Source: Tyto alba (Eukaryota; Chordata; Aves; Strigiformes; Tytonidae). From it: a stretch of 64,000 nt of DNA. Position 1 is the first letter of the stretch. The number at the start of each line of letters is the position of its first letter. Shown here in pieces: positions 1 through 13,600 of this stretch. Position numbers and translations under genes: made by a program. The notes below the pieces were generated by a model, which saw only the letters and a program-made list of their open reading frames with translations, was not told the DNA's origin and ran no database searches. The stretch covers positions 10,411,731 to 10,475,730 of the forward strand of contig NW_024881283.1 in assembly GCF_018691265.1 (NCBI RefSeq), written 5' to 3'.

Positions 1-1534
1 CAAAATGCAAAAGAAAAAAAAAAAAAAAAAAAACCAAGCAAGCTGCATGTGTATCGTGCCTGAGTGCACACACACTGCTGCAAGGGTCTCGGCAGCAGCG
101 GTCTTACAATCTGATGCACGTTGAATCGTTTAAGTGCCTTTTGCTCTGCCGACTCTCTGCTCCTCCTGCAGTGGCTCCTGATGTGGGGGTTCATTTCGAC
201 AGCGGTAGCCAGTGGGGAGCCCCTGCTGCCGCCGGCTCTGCGGGTGCTCTGCGGGCTGCCCCGCCAGCACGGCCCATCGCGGTCTCACGGGACTGGCACG
301 GGAGAAAACTTTTGGACTGGGGAGGGAAGGAACTTTTCCAGACTCCCCTGCGTGTTGAGACGTGAAAGGGGTGTGTTCCTCTGTGTAGTCAATGAGCTAA
401 GGCTGTACCAGGCTCTCGGAGAGAGGGACTTCAATGAAAACGTTTCATTGGAACAGGTATTATGTGGTAAATGGGAAGTTCATTAGAAGAAGCGTCTAAT
501 TTGCAAGGAAATCTGCAGCAGCATATCTATTTGGCTCACATTCTGCCTGCTTCCATTCTGCTGAGGGACATGAGACCTTTGGTTCCAGCTCTTCTTCTGC
601 CCTGGACCGAGTGTTTCCTATCTCTGTTCTCTGGACACTTTCTTGGTCCCAATCTTTCTGTGATACAAAACCCCACTCTGTCAGGTCACGTCCTTTCGGG
701 AGGGCAAGGATGTCACGAGGGAGCACACTGCTCCCGACTGGGGAATGCATCCCCAGCTGGCTCTTTGCCATCTGTACCTTTATGTTCCCTGAAAATACAG
801 AACACAAAAGGGCCAGAAAGTTTCTGTGGGCAAAACCATAATTCAGGCCCATTTTTGGGTAGGCTGTCCAAGGGCTTATATTTTTTGTTGCTTCTTGGTG
901 ACATGCCACGAGCCTGTGCTGTGTGATACAGCCATATAGAAACCAATGCCACTAGTCATAATTCATTAGATAGTAAATAAAAATTCATTCTGATCTGATG
1001 CCTGCCATCAAATCCAATAGCGAATGTGAGGACAAAATGCAGCGTGACAGTTGGAAGCAGGGGAGACCTGTTAAGCAACCGTGGTTTGCTGGATAACAGC
1101 ATTACTCGTAGCTAGTTTATCAAATACGTACTTAAGAGGAGGAGAGAAACACGATTGTCACAGCTAAGCCAGGGGCTCTGGTTGTTCTTGGGATTTTATT
1201 CTGTACGAACACTGCTGTCTGAGGCGGGCAGTGCCCGCCCAGGCGCTGGTGCTCAGTGGGTCACTCGGGGCTTTCCTGGAGCTCAGCACCAGCAAACGGC
1301 TCCCCCCCGCAGGGAGCGGGGGGCCGGGGGGGCCGGGCCGGGAGGAGCAGAGCCTCCTGGGCACGGGGAGCACGCTTGGCTCGCGCTGGCCCGTGGCAGC
1401 TTTGCTGGGCACAGCCCGCTCGGCAGCTCCAGAGGGACTAGCGGATTTGTACGGGGGTGGTGTGAATTTTCAGAGGTATGGGATATCCCCGAGGTGCGTG
1501 GGTGGAGGGAATAGACAGGCTTGCAATCTCCTAC
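1..1534 (-). other. GRIK3 intron 9, part
   Basis: This stretch continues past the left edge. It holds an A20 run at 14-33 and a GC-rich patch near 1290-1400. No exon with the expected S1 motif (a sequence like EEPFV followed by GYCIDLL) is present on either strand. Confidence 0.85.
14..33. repeat. A20 homopolymer
   Basis: Uninterrupted run of 20 A on the + strand. No retroposon body is recognised next to it. Confidence 0.95.
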
Positions 1535-1648
1535 CAGGACAGTGGTGACAATTAGAGATCTGTTGCTCAGCGAGTCGGTGACATTAGGCCCTCGTCCTTT
1601 GGCAATTTCTGTGATGTTCAAGCCGTCGGAAGGGCTCCATGCTCCAAC
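1535..1648 (-). CDS. GRIK3: GRIK3 exon 9 (end of amino-terminal domain, linker to S1)
   Basis: This 114-bp exon (38 codons, phase 0-0) starts [20 protein letters not shown] and ends SLIVTTVL, immediately before the ligand-binding S1 segment, which lies off the window. Three sequons are visible (NIT, NVT, NRS), typical of this linker in kainate subunits. The acceptor is TTTCAG and the donor is GTAGGAG. This is the most 3' GRIK3 exon in the window. Confidence 0.97.
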
Positions 1649-4600
1649 CTGAAACGAAGCAAGCACGCGAACGCATGAACACGCGGCTTTCATTTCTCCC
1701 TTAGTCTCAGCATCCTGCTGGCCTGGGAAATGGAGCTTGCTTCTGTCATCTGCAGTAAACAGATGCAAAGCTGAAGTTATCATCTTGCATCACTTAAACA
1801 GAAGATTTGCATTAACCCCTCAGTTGCAGGTCACTCCAGCTGTGCTGTGTAATAATCCCTACGCTGCCCTCTAATGCAGGTATATAAAAGAAGACAATGA
1901 TGACTGGAATGTAGGGGCTGAATGGACGATTTGCAAAGGTTCTGTGTAGAGCAAACAATCAACCCATGCTCAGAGTTAACTCTGGGCAAGGATAAAGCAG
2001 AACAAAAGGAAGAAACCCACAAATATGAGGCCGTTTTCTTTCCTTTTTGTTTCCTCACCAAAGCAGACTGGTGGGGAGAATTAAAAATTACTTGACCAGC
2101 TCTGCAAACCCCTGGTAGGAACCATCCTGCCCTTGGCCGGGCCCTGGTCACCCCTTCGGGGGAGCCCACCGCAACGGGGGGTCTCGGTCCTGGCAGCAGA
2201 CGGGCACGGGCACGGGCACGGGCTCGCCCAGCTGCATTCCGCATCAATTTGAGGGGCTCTGTTTTTCTCAAGCTGTCAATTTCAATAAATTATTAGACTC
2301 CGAAGAAATCCATTGATCCAGAAATAGCAAAGCGTGTCTCCATTTAAGAGAAGTCATCTGGGCAACTCTGAGCCTGTTAACCTGATCTCCGCAGTGCAGG
2401 GGAGGCTTTAGAACAAATTTTGAAGGCAGGACTGGCTAAAAGACTGTGACAGATAAGATGTCAGGGAAGCTGGAGGAATGTAGGATTGCTGCCAGCAAAC
2501 GGAGCAGGGTGGCCCTATAGCCAGCCTGACAGTGAGAAAAAACAAAACCCCACATGGAAATGGGAACAGAACGATCCATCTGTAGGGTCAAACGGTGAGA
2601 AGGGACTCAGAGAGAAACCAAAGGCATACACCTCAAACCCACCGTGGAGCCAGGAACTTCCGATATTTTATTTATTGATATTTTTAAGATTCTTCAACCT
2701 CTTCTTCAGTCCAAGGGGAGAACTTGGTTTTACTGCATCCCCAGAAAGAGACTTTGTAATGAGCAACTCTGCCTGGCAAAAAAACCTCATAAATTCTAGA
2801 AGAGTTTCTAGGAACTTTGTGAAAGGCTCTAAATATTTCAGGTAAAACCTAAGCAATCCCCCATATCTCCCTTCGATCACACAACAGCTTCAATGTCAGA
2901 AGATTATTACTGTGCATGGGAAAAGAGAAGCAAGTCTAAGAGGCCCCTGCTAGCAGCACTGCAGACTCAGTTAACTATGCCTTGCTTAGTTGTTCTTTAA
3001 GAAAATTAAGTACATGGCACTTAAGACCGAATTAATCAGTTTAAAATATTAAAAAAGGAAAGAAAAAGGGAAAAAGTACATTAAGAGAACTGTGCAAGTC
3101 AGATAGTCAAACTACATGTAATTAGGTTTAGTTAATACTCCTGTAATCCCTGGAACATCCAGGAGGTATGAGGATCAGGAGTTCAATCCTAAAGCTCAAC
3201 AAACATAAGCTATTATACATAATGCACGATCTGTATGGGATTTGTTTGTAGTTTGGCATTTTGTTATTTCAGATTAACTACTGACAGAAACCTAGCTTCA
3301 ACGGAGATTTGACATCGATACTTCAAAACCCCTCTAGAGCTGACAAGAAGCTTTCAAAAAAATAATAGCAGGACCTGTGAAATCTCTGAATTGTTGGAGA
3401 CAAAAGTTGAATGGCTGTACAGAGTATGCATCAAGGTTTGGCGGCTTCCTATGGGCTTTATGTGACGCACAATAGCAATAAATACAGCTGGTGCCAGCTA
3501 TTCTCCAGCACACCTGAGGAGTATTAGTTTGACAGATAGATGTTGTGGCTGTACTTAAACATTTAGATTCACATGGTATTCAAATACTCGCACATTTTTC
3601 TGTTATTCTACCAACACAGCTCTCTGGCAGTCCGTTGGTGCCACTGTACTCTGAAAAGACGTGTTGGGGTTTTTGTTTTAGACTCTATAAACAAATATTT
3701 TGTAAAAAAGAAGAAGCTACAAAGATGGTCTGGTGCTCAGTTCTTGTGAGAAGCTAGCGTCTTCCCCTGCTCCTCTCCTGCCTCCTGCACAGGCTTGGCT
3801 GATCACAGCTGAGACTGAAGGTCACTGGGTTTATGTGAGATGTTTTCTTTACTCTGCATCTGACACCAAAAAATACCCACTCGGAGAGTGCTGTGGTGAC
3901 CTTGAGATTTTTTACACGAAGCAAAGAACTACTGCTGTGGTGTGAAAGCGTGGCAACAATTTATTTCAAAGTGAAGGAAAAACAAACCGTAAAAAAGGGG
4001 GGTGGGGGAGTCAGGCTGTTTGGTCGCAGGGAGCTGAACCGCGCAGCATCCGTCCCCTCCCAGCGGGGAGGGGTTGGTCCAGCTGCTGCCTCGGGGGGGC
4101 TGCGTGATTAATTCCCCCGCCTGGACTGGAAAAGGCATCTGGGCATGTTGGGCCCCCGATGATGCAGGGTTAACGGAAAGCTCCCTCCCCTGCCCGGGGC
4201 AGAACCTGTCCGGGTGCCCAGGGGCCCCAGGGCTCAGCACCCATCCCTCCCTGCCAGGAGGCTCCTCCTGCGTGTCCAAAAGCAGACTCGGCTCTAGAAA
4301 GGGATTTGCTGCCCAGTCACCAGCTTTCTCCTGTGAATCCGTGCAGGACACCTTGGGCAGGACGGGCACGGGGAATTACTCGCGATGGGGCCCTGGGCGG
4401 CCTCCCACGCCGGTGTTGGGAGCCCGGCTGGCCGCAGCCCTGGGCATCGCTGGCTGGGGGTACCAGCAGTCTGCTGCGCCGCGCTTTCCTCACTGCAGGC
4501 CACTTGCTGCTCTCTTTTGTCTTAAATGAACTGATCTCACCTTGAAACCCTGCTCTAGGAACTCTAAATGCTTTGCATATTTTTGGTTTTTCTATAAAAA

Positions 4601-7600
4601 AAAAAGAAGTAATTGAACGAAAGGAAATTAAATTCCCATGAACACCTGAGAATCAGATTTGCACACTAGCATTGTATTTCTGTGCCCAGAGGAGGTTTGC
4701 ACTAATTAGGAGGATCTGAGGCTGCAGCCTTTGTGCCGAGTGGCTTCTGGGTGGCCGGGCAAACACGGCCACCGAAGGAGACCCCTCCAGCCAGCCAGGC
4801 AAAACCACACGTGGCTTCTTTTCTTATTGGCCCTTAGGTAATGCAGGCAAGAAATAAGCAAAAATACCCATTGCATCCTCCTGCAAAATCTAGGCTGTAA
4901 CAAGCTGGTGCTATTTCCAAGCCCTAGGCAATTTTCATTGCAGGAAATCACACCGAGATGATGCTTTCAAGAGCTGTTGCCTCCTCAGGGAAAAATCAAC
5001 GTTTTGTAAGCAAGCCCAGCAAGATGGGTGTGGGACAGGCTTTATCCCTTCCACCTCTGGCCTGGGCAAGGAGAGGTTAATGGCTGCTCGGAAAGTTTCT
5101 TCTGCTTCCACTATCCCAGGAAAGTGCCACAAGCCTTCTGCAGCTAGTAACTGTAATCCCAGTTGCTTCAGGGCTAGTGAGTCATGGTTGAGGCATGGAA
5201 GAGGATCTGAGAAATCCTACAGAGTAAATATCCCTTCATATAAAAACCAGAAAACCTGGAAACAGTGCAACCACCAACCATTATCTCTGTTGCCTGAGTA
5301 TCAGAGCTAGACTAAGCCGTATGCAGGTAAGACAAACCCTGCCTACCTTTTCGAGACCATCTTCTTTGAGACTGATGATATCCAAATCAAAATCTGTCCG
5401 TAAACCACTAGTTTTATTAAAGACAATTCGTCCTGTTAATCCTTCCCATTGGGCCTGTGGAAGAGAGAAAAAGTAGCAGGGCTGTTACTTGGTATCATAA
5501 ATAATCTTTTGCCCTCCACTGTATGTTCTTTTAATTAGTCCTTACACTGGTTCTTTCTCCCTAAAGAGCATGATTAATTAATAATCACCTCCGTCACCGT
5601 TCAGACTGCAGACAGAGCTGGAGATTTTCTTAACTCTTTTGCAGTTTTTGCTACAATTTTCGTTCACACCTTTTGTGTTCACCAGCTGTTGCAGGACGTG
5701 ATGACTCAGTAGAAAACCGCTTGCATTTATCATGGTATCCTTGTGTGCTGCATTTATCCTTGTAGTACTGATAAATGCCAGGCTGCAGGGAGCCTGGATT
5801 TGGGACAACTCCAGTCAAGTTCATAAATAATCCTTTTTTGCACGAACCTGCTGATGCTTCCAAGGTGTCTGGAAGCTAAAGTGTCCTGAACGCTTCCCTC
5901 CCGCCTTTCAGATGGAAAGTGGAGCAGAAGGGGCCAGGAGCTTGGCCGTGCTCGCAGGCTCTGTTGTTGGGAAACAGGCATGGGAATCGGGTGGGTGCGC
6001 CCGCGTCGGTTTTTGGCAGCGTAAGCTCGGGGCAGGCGCCTGCTGGGGAAGCCCCGGGCCTGGAGATTTTCAGTGCTTGACCGGAGGAGGTCCTGCCCAG
6101 CCCCGGGCTGACTGGGGAGCTCGGGGCGAGGATGTCAGGCTGCTGGCACCGTTCACTCCTTTGCAATCGCGCCGCAGAAGGGCAGAGCTGGGACTCGGGC
6201 TCTTTCCCACGAGCAGCTCAGTGCCTGCTCCTTGCTGATCAATGTTTCCTTTATGGGTGGGGGGGCTCGAAATACCCCCGTGTGATGAAGGTGGCATAAT
6301 ATATTCTCGGGGGGGGGGAACAACTGGCATATTTCCCAGTAAATACTCTCCTCTGGCTCTTCCTCATTAATTCCTGAGCAGCGAGGACAGCGTCCTCGCA
6401 GCCTCACCACCCTTGAGGGGTGGGGGGGGGGGGCTGTGCTCAGTTTGCCCAGTTTGGCGTGCGGGTGCTTTGCCTGTGGGACGCGGGGAGCCGGGGAGAA
6501 CACGGGGTGCCGAACGAACCCGAGTGGAGCAAACGCTGCTGTGTGCTGAGCCCTGCAGCTCCTGCCCCGGCCGCAGGGCTGGGGGGTGCGCGGCATCGCC
6601 ACGGCCCCCCCATCCCGCCGGTGTCAGCCCTGTCCCTGCAGGCAAACTCCAAGCGGTCTCCGGGCAGGCAGCGGCTGCAGAGGAGCGTCCCCTCGCCTCC
6701 TACCCCGCGCTTGGCCCTGTCCCCCCCCCGTCCCAGGGAGCCCTGACAGCCCACGGGCTGGGGGTGGCCTCCCCGGGGCTGGCAGGGCCACCATCCCGGC
6801 CCCTTCGCCCCTCGGCCAGGGGGAAGAAGCCGGGCATCACCCCGGGAGCGGGAGCTCTGCAGCGATGCTGTCCAGGGGGGGCCACGGCAAAGGGCGAGGG
6901 GCACTGGTGCCTGGGGGGGGGCCCAGGGCCGAGGGAGCGGGGGTCTGCGGCGAGGCATCCCTCTGTGCCCTGCTTTGTCTTTACCGGGGTTTAGAGAGAG
7001 CAATTACTGTGCGTTCTGATTGCGATGGGGAGGAAGCTTATCCCTGCAACGAGCTGACTCGGTGCCAGAAAGGGAAACAACAGGCAGGCACTGGAGTGTG
7101 AGGCTCAGGGTAATTTGCAAAAGGAGCCAACCAAGCAAATTATTTACACTCTCTTTTGGCAGCCAGCTGGAGCAGCTTTCTGCAGAAGGGAACAAAACAT
7201 GGAAAAGGAGAGGGAGAGGCAGAGAGAGGAGAAAGACCATCTTCAGTGCCTATTAAGAAAAAAGTTCCTTCTCTCTCTGCAATGGGAATCGTTCTTCCTT
7301 TCTCCTCCCTTACGTCTGCGCGCTCCGGGCAGCAGCTGGGGTGGGCAAGCTCTCTCTGCCCCTACGTGCCAGCGCTCAGGGGCCGCTGGGGTCCGTACGC
7401 GATCCTGCAGCACAAATCAGCGTAACGATTAACAGCGTACTTCTACTCTTCTGTTTAAAAACTTCGGTGGATTTTGTACCCAGCCTTTTAAATGTGGCCC
7501 AATCACGTGTCCAACACTGCAGCCAGCTTCATAACTTGCCGTGGGAACAGCCACAGGCGTCGAAGTTTGAAAAGGCCTTAGGGTAAATAAGGGTGTTTTA

Positions 7601-10600
7601 TCACAGAGATGTCTCTGGTAGGGTTTGCAGTATCTCCCTGCAGCTCTGCCTTCCTTTTTTTCTGATGTGAGGTCTCCTTTCTGCAGACAGGGCAAAACCC
7701 GGGGTGGGAGTGCAGGGGTGCTTGCTCAGGGGCTCTTTTGGGAGGGCTGGCCACCTCTCCCTGCAGCTTGCCTGTGCTGCACTCCCTCGGCGAGCTCACG
7801 GCTCGTACGCACCCATGCTGTGAGTCTGCTTGCGTGCTTAAGCCAGATGCAAACAAACAATTACACGGGCTGAACACAGAGAAATCATAATGACTGAAAA
7901 CAGAGACGGAGCGAAGCTGCCTCCTCGCTGCCCGGGCTCCCTACTTGCTAAATCCACCGCTCTGCCAAAGCCATTCATCAGCACACAGGCAGAGCCGCTC
8001 GGCGCTGCCAGCTTTGCCACTGGGATTCAGCGACACTGAATGCCCTTTGTGGACCCCGAGCAAATGTTCCTGTAAAAGGCAAATGGCTATTGCTCTGCTA
8101 AGAAACAGCCTCGAGAGAGAGTGGTCCAGCTGCTCCTGACGCAAGAAGAGGCCAGGCCAAGTCTCGGTGACAGCAGGGGAGATTTCAGCTGGTTGGGGAT
8201 GTTTTGGCGTGGCTGCATAGATGTTATTTTGAAGGCAAAGAGAGGATTTTGCCTTTCTGGGCGCACTCAGCAGCCTGGTGTATATCCGTGCTTCCATCCA
8301 GTTGTGGGCCAGGTGGGGGGATTTTTTATAACCCTTTACCTGCCAAGCCTTTCTGCCACGTGCCTCCGTACCTCTGTGCCGAGCAGCTGTGCTGCTCCTG
8401 CTGGGGAATTTTTTGCGTTAGCGGGAAGCAATTATGGTCGCAAATCATGCTTTTACCTCTTTTATAAAATTCATGAAGCGGCCACCGAACCTCCAGGCTT
8501 TGTGCCGATGGCACTGCAGGGAGTTCACGGTCATCTGAGGGGCGCGCTGGTAGCAGACAGAGACCACGTGCACCGCGTCGTACAGGAGGGCAGCGTCTGT
8601 CTAAAGTAAAGGGGAACAGCATTTGTGTCGGTGGCAGTTCCGGAGCAAGGAGGCACCGCACAGCAGAGCAGCGGGGCGTGCGTAGCGCGGCGCAGGAGGA
8701 GCTGCAAGAACCCCCGGAGTTACCCCCTGCCCGACACCCGGCAGACCCGGGGGCTTCTCTGTCCTGGTCCCAGCCCCCGGGTGTCCAACCCTGCAGCCGG
8801 CGCTCCCAGGGCCCGGCCGGGCTCCAGGAGATCACCGCCAGCTCAGGAGACTGCCGTAAATCGTACGCTTTCACACAAGGCTTGTATAAACCTCTAAGCG
8901 GACCTCTCGTGCAAAGCACGTCCTCAAAACGTGTAGCTCGGCACGTGACAAAGCCTCGTGAGTGTGTTTTTCTGTTACGTAGCTCTTTAGACTAAAAGAT
9001 CATAGTTCTGTCTTAAAAGCAGAGACTGTGAAAATGTCGTTTGTCTGTGTGCTTCTATTCTGGTTATTTCTAGTGCACTTACTACTGCATTGTCAGACAA
9101 GGAAGGTAGCTCTTTCTAAATGTAGAAGATAGTAACGATTTTCTTATTTAGTCTGTTTTGTCTGAGTGTAAGAAAAACCTATATGAGAATGTATTATCCA
9201 CACTATTTTATACATGGGGAAATAAGAAACAGAGAAGTTAAATGGCTTGTCTGTGGGCATGGAATTTTTCCAAAACGACCCAAACTGTCATCGAAATCGG
9301 GACCTCACAGATGTGTAACATCTTTCTGTATTTCAGTGGTTTGAACTAGGGAGAACTTTTTTTTTTTTTTTCCTTTCATATAGTGTGATGGCTTTAGATT
9401 GAATTTGAGATGCCCAATCTCACCTCCAAACACTGATCAAGAGAATTGGATTTATTTTCCACTCTGATATGGTAAGACCTCCCAGTGAAAATACATTACT
9501 TGCTGGCTTCACAAAGCTACAAAACAGATATGAGTATAGCGGCAGCATAATAAAACGCAATAAAACAAAATAATGCAGCAAACAGCTGGGCAAATACCTA
9601 GCAGGACGTGGTCATGGAGAAAATCCCCCAGTGTTAGTGTTGGCAGCCTTCCCCGTGACCTTCCCTTCCCGCAGCACCCGAGCATGAAGAGCAGGCACCC
9701 AGCCTGCATCCCGTGGGCTTGTACGTACAGCGGCGGGGACGGGTTTTGTGAGCTCGGGGCTGGGAGAGAGGGGGCACAAGAATCTGTCTAAGCAGCCCCA
9801 CGGTGAATTACATCCAGTAATGCCCAGCTGAGATCAGGGCCCCACTGGGATAACAAACACCAGGAAGAGGCAGGATCCCATCCCCTCTGAGGAAGCAAAG
9901 GGACAGGGAACAGGGGAGGCGGCGGCGGGGGGAGCCCGGCGCTGTTGCAGGCAGTACAGTGCTGCGGTGGTGGGCAAGGCTGCAGAAAGGAGAACGGCGG
10001 GGCTCTCCTCCGAGGGAAAAAAAGAACAGGAGGGACATGAGGAGCCATTTCAAGGTGAAAGTCTGGGAGGCTTTGCCACTTGTGGGGGTTGGCTGTGGCA
10101 GATCTAAAGGGAGAGGGAAGGAGGGAGCCAGTCAGCAATTACGGGGGTCGGAGACAGCCTCGCAGGGAAGACAGATGGGCGAGCAGGTGCCGTACCTTCC
10201 GAGCAGTAACTCAGCGGAGCAGAGCTGCCATCAGACCCTAAAAGGAGTCATCAAAGCTGCCGCAAAGCCCGTCTCCGGGCACGGCCTTGGCTCTTTCTCC
10301 CCGCATCAATCTCGGCGCACTGCCGGGCCCCGTCCAGCCGCGGGCTGTGCTCCCAGTCCCGGGGCGCTGGGCGTTCGGGGGCTGCGTGGGGCGGGGAGGG
10401 CAGCTGGAGCCCGGCAAGCCCCCGCGGGAGAGGCCCCGGCTCCTGGCTCGGCCGGTGGGCCAGGGGAATTTCTGCTGCTGAGGGCTGAGCAGAGGGACTT
10501 GCAGGGCGATGGTCCTGCCCTGAGCTGAAACGGGACTCGTGGAGAGCCCCCAGAGAGAGAGGGGAAGCCCTTTCCTGGGCGCTCCGGGGTTTGGGGTGCA

Positions 10601-13600
10601 CGCAGCCCGTCTCGTCCCCGGGCAGGGAGCACTCGCTGCGGCTGCACATCGGGCGAGCAGGGAGAAATCCTGCTGTGCCTGAACAAGGGGTACAACACCC
10701 AGCTGATGGCAGGTCCTTGTTCCCAGCATGAAATAGCCGGGGTTCTTCCCCACTGTGCTCGGCCCTTTCTGGAACAGAAAGCTTTGAATTTTGCTGGTCC
10801 TCGGGACAGCTTTTTACCAGCCAAAAGGGAGTGGAGGAGCACTGTCTCTCCAAATTGGCAAATCTGGTGGCAGCTGGGCCTGCAAAAGGGGAGTTTTAAC
10901 CCAGCAGTTGACTGCAGGGGATTCACCAGCCGACCTCACTGCATTTGAGGGACAGTTACTAAAGAATGCAGGTAACTAGTGGAAGATACCTGGGATGGGT
11001 CGTTACAAGAACGATCACATTTAGGCCTTAAGGAAATGTTCCTGCCTTCCCTACCACTCTGGTCTGCTTCCCAGGCTTCCCCCGCGCTTTGCTTAAACTT
11101 CTCGTACCATCATGACGCCGTCGAGCAGTCCCAGCTCCGCCTTGGGCGCTGACTGCAGCCGCTCCATGGACCACTTCTCGATGATGGAGGACACGTGCGG
11201 GTTCTCCACGTTGAGGATGCGGAAGCCGGTCAGGTTCACTCCAGAGTAGCGGTATGGCTCTAGGTCTAATGCATAAAGATCCTTAAAAGAGAGAAACCAG
11301 TTTAAACATTTTGTTTAGCTTTGTTTTGTTTGTCTTTTCTGCATCGGTTCATGCCTGTGTTCGAAGTGAGAAGGCAGAGCCCACAGAAGGTGGGAGGAAG
11401 GATGATGCCCTCATGAATCTGGTGGATTGTACTGTCTGTTGCCATCAGTCGCTGCTTGCAGAGACTCGTAGGTGTTAGTGGAATTCGGGTGTCATATGTG
11501 CAGGTTCACCCACACACCGCAGAGGGAAACTCCTGCCAAGGAACTCACTCGCTGCATAACAGAGGCAAGTGAATTGTGGGGAGAAACCCAGAATTTCTCT
11601 CTGTAACCGTGAAAAGAGAGGCTCGCAGCCAGGGGGGAGGGGACAAGGCAGAGCTCCTGGTCCCAGAGCTCCCCGAGGCCTTTCCACGGGGGGTTTGCTG
11701 TGAGTGCTGGAGCCCACGGGGCGCTGCAGATGACAGAGTAACTGAATGCAGAATGCCAATTTGCAGACAACTATCAAAGAGGAGCTAAGACGCGTTTCTT
11801 GACATTACGACCAGCCTACACAGTCTGCAAATGAATGAGAGTGCCCTTTATCCGATTTAAAAACACCCCAGCCAGGCGGTCCTCAGCTCTGCTGGCAGCC
11901 GGCCCATGAGCATCACTTGGCAGGCAGCGAGAGGGGGGCACTTGGAGGCCTCTGCGAGTGCACTTCTTTAATGCATCTCTTGGCTCTGCTGCACGTCTAA
12001 GTATTAACTTCAGTTCAGGGATTAACTTCAGTGCGCAGTAGCTAGTCTGAGTAGTTTGGGGTTAGACAGCATGGCAAGAGCGTACTACAGCTGATCTGCT
12101 CAGCAAAAACCCAGGGCAGTTGACCTGAGGAGGATTGTGAAGGAATGTGGTGCAGAATGGCAGTCGGGAGGGGGCGTTGTTAGCGGGAATCGTTTGTTGG
12201 ATGGGACATATTTAATCAGAATTTATCCCAAACAATTTCTGCAAGTGTTTAATGGTAGTAAAAATGTGGGGAGGCAGAAAGGCAACAGCACTGTCTTCTG
12301 TGATAGAGGGTGGGAGGTGAATACGGGAATGATGTTCATTGCTCTCACAAGGGATTATAAACAAATTTAAATACAGCATGAGATTAGGTGGCTGTTGGTG
12401 TTTTGTGGCTTTACTGGTAGGACACAGCCAAGCTGTGGGCTCAGCCAGGCACGGCGGCCGTCAGCAGCGAGCTCTGCTCTGCCCACGGGGGAGCAGGAAA
12501 AGCACTGGTCCTAAAACATACTGCCCTAAGCAAAGCATAACAAAACCAGCACTTGCCAGCAACTGCGACTTCATTCTCAGTGGGAGAGCAAGAAATTCTT
12601 ACGGTTGTTTTGCTTTAATAAGCTTTGGGGGTTTGATCTTTTCCTTAAGCGCTGGCCTCTGACTTTGCACCCCCAAGGCATACTGCTGATGGATGCCATG
12701 TTTTAATCTGCAGGTGCAGCCAGGGACCGAGTCATTAATCACACCCACAACAGAGTTCAGGATCTTTGTTATTTGGTTGGGGTTTTTTTTTTGTTGTTTT
12801 GTTTTTTTGTTTTGTTTTGGTTTTTTTTTTTAATCTTGAAAAATTGCAAGTACAAACCTCCATGTTTTGTTAAAAGGGCATTATGAAAACCAGGCCATAA
12901 TGTTGACTTTTAAATGACTTATGGTAACTAAGGGCAAAGACAGTTGTTCAGCCTCAGACAGATGCTCACATCATCTGTATGTGCATGTGCAGTGGTCCTG
13001 TGCCTGACCCACTGGATAGATTTATTTTTTCAGGATTCATAACTTTTTGTCAGACACTTCAGTTTGTATTCTAGAAAATGTTGGGGGAAAATAATTTTTG
13101 GTTTCAAAAGCAGATCATTTTCCCCTCAGAATGTGACTGTGTGTGACAAATCTGATCCATGGAGCTCCAGACCTCCCGGTCTCCATCACACAGCTGTCAG
13201 CCCACCAGCCCTGGCCACCTTTCAGATCCTGCCAGTACCCTGGGTGCCCTCCCCATCCTGCTGCTCCAAACTGACCCCTCATTTCACCAGGCTCCTATAG
13301 AATCCAACCTCCCATCAGGTCCCATCTTGGTTCCAGTTTAAATCTCTGCTGCAACCTCATATAACATCTCCTGGAATTAGAGTATAATTAAGAATACGAG
13401 CTGAGTGTCAGAACATGGAGAGGTGTGGGGGGGAACTGCTATATCAGTTTCTTCTGGGTTTTCTGTTCCTGCACAGCCACAAATGGAAACATCTGGTTCT
13501 ATTTTCCACCTCATCTACACTCCCTTTCACTCATTCTTTTCTGTACTGCAGATTAATTCTCCCCTCCATCCTACTACCTTTAAGAAAGTTTTAATCTCGG

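Noticed and set aside
1..1534. Search for GRIK3 exon 10 (start of ligand-binding S1)
   Set aside because: No frame with the expected EEPF or GYCIDLL motifs on the minus strand. It is taken to lie below position 1.
6400..7003. Overlapping frames up to 193 codons in the intron 7 GC-rich island
   Set aside because: High GC removes stop codons in several frames at once. Composition is low-complexity Pro/Gly/Arg/Ala and no homology is recognised.
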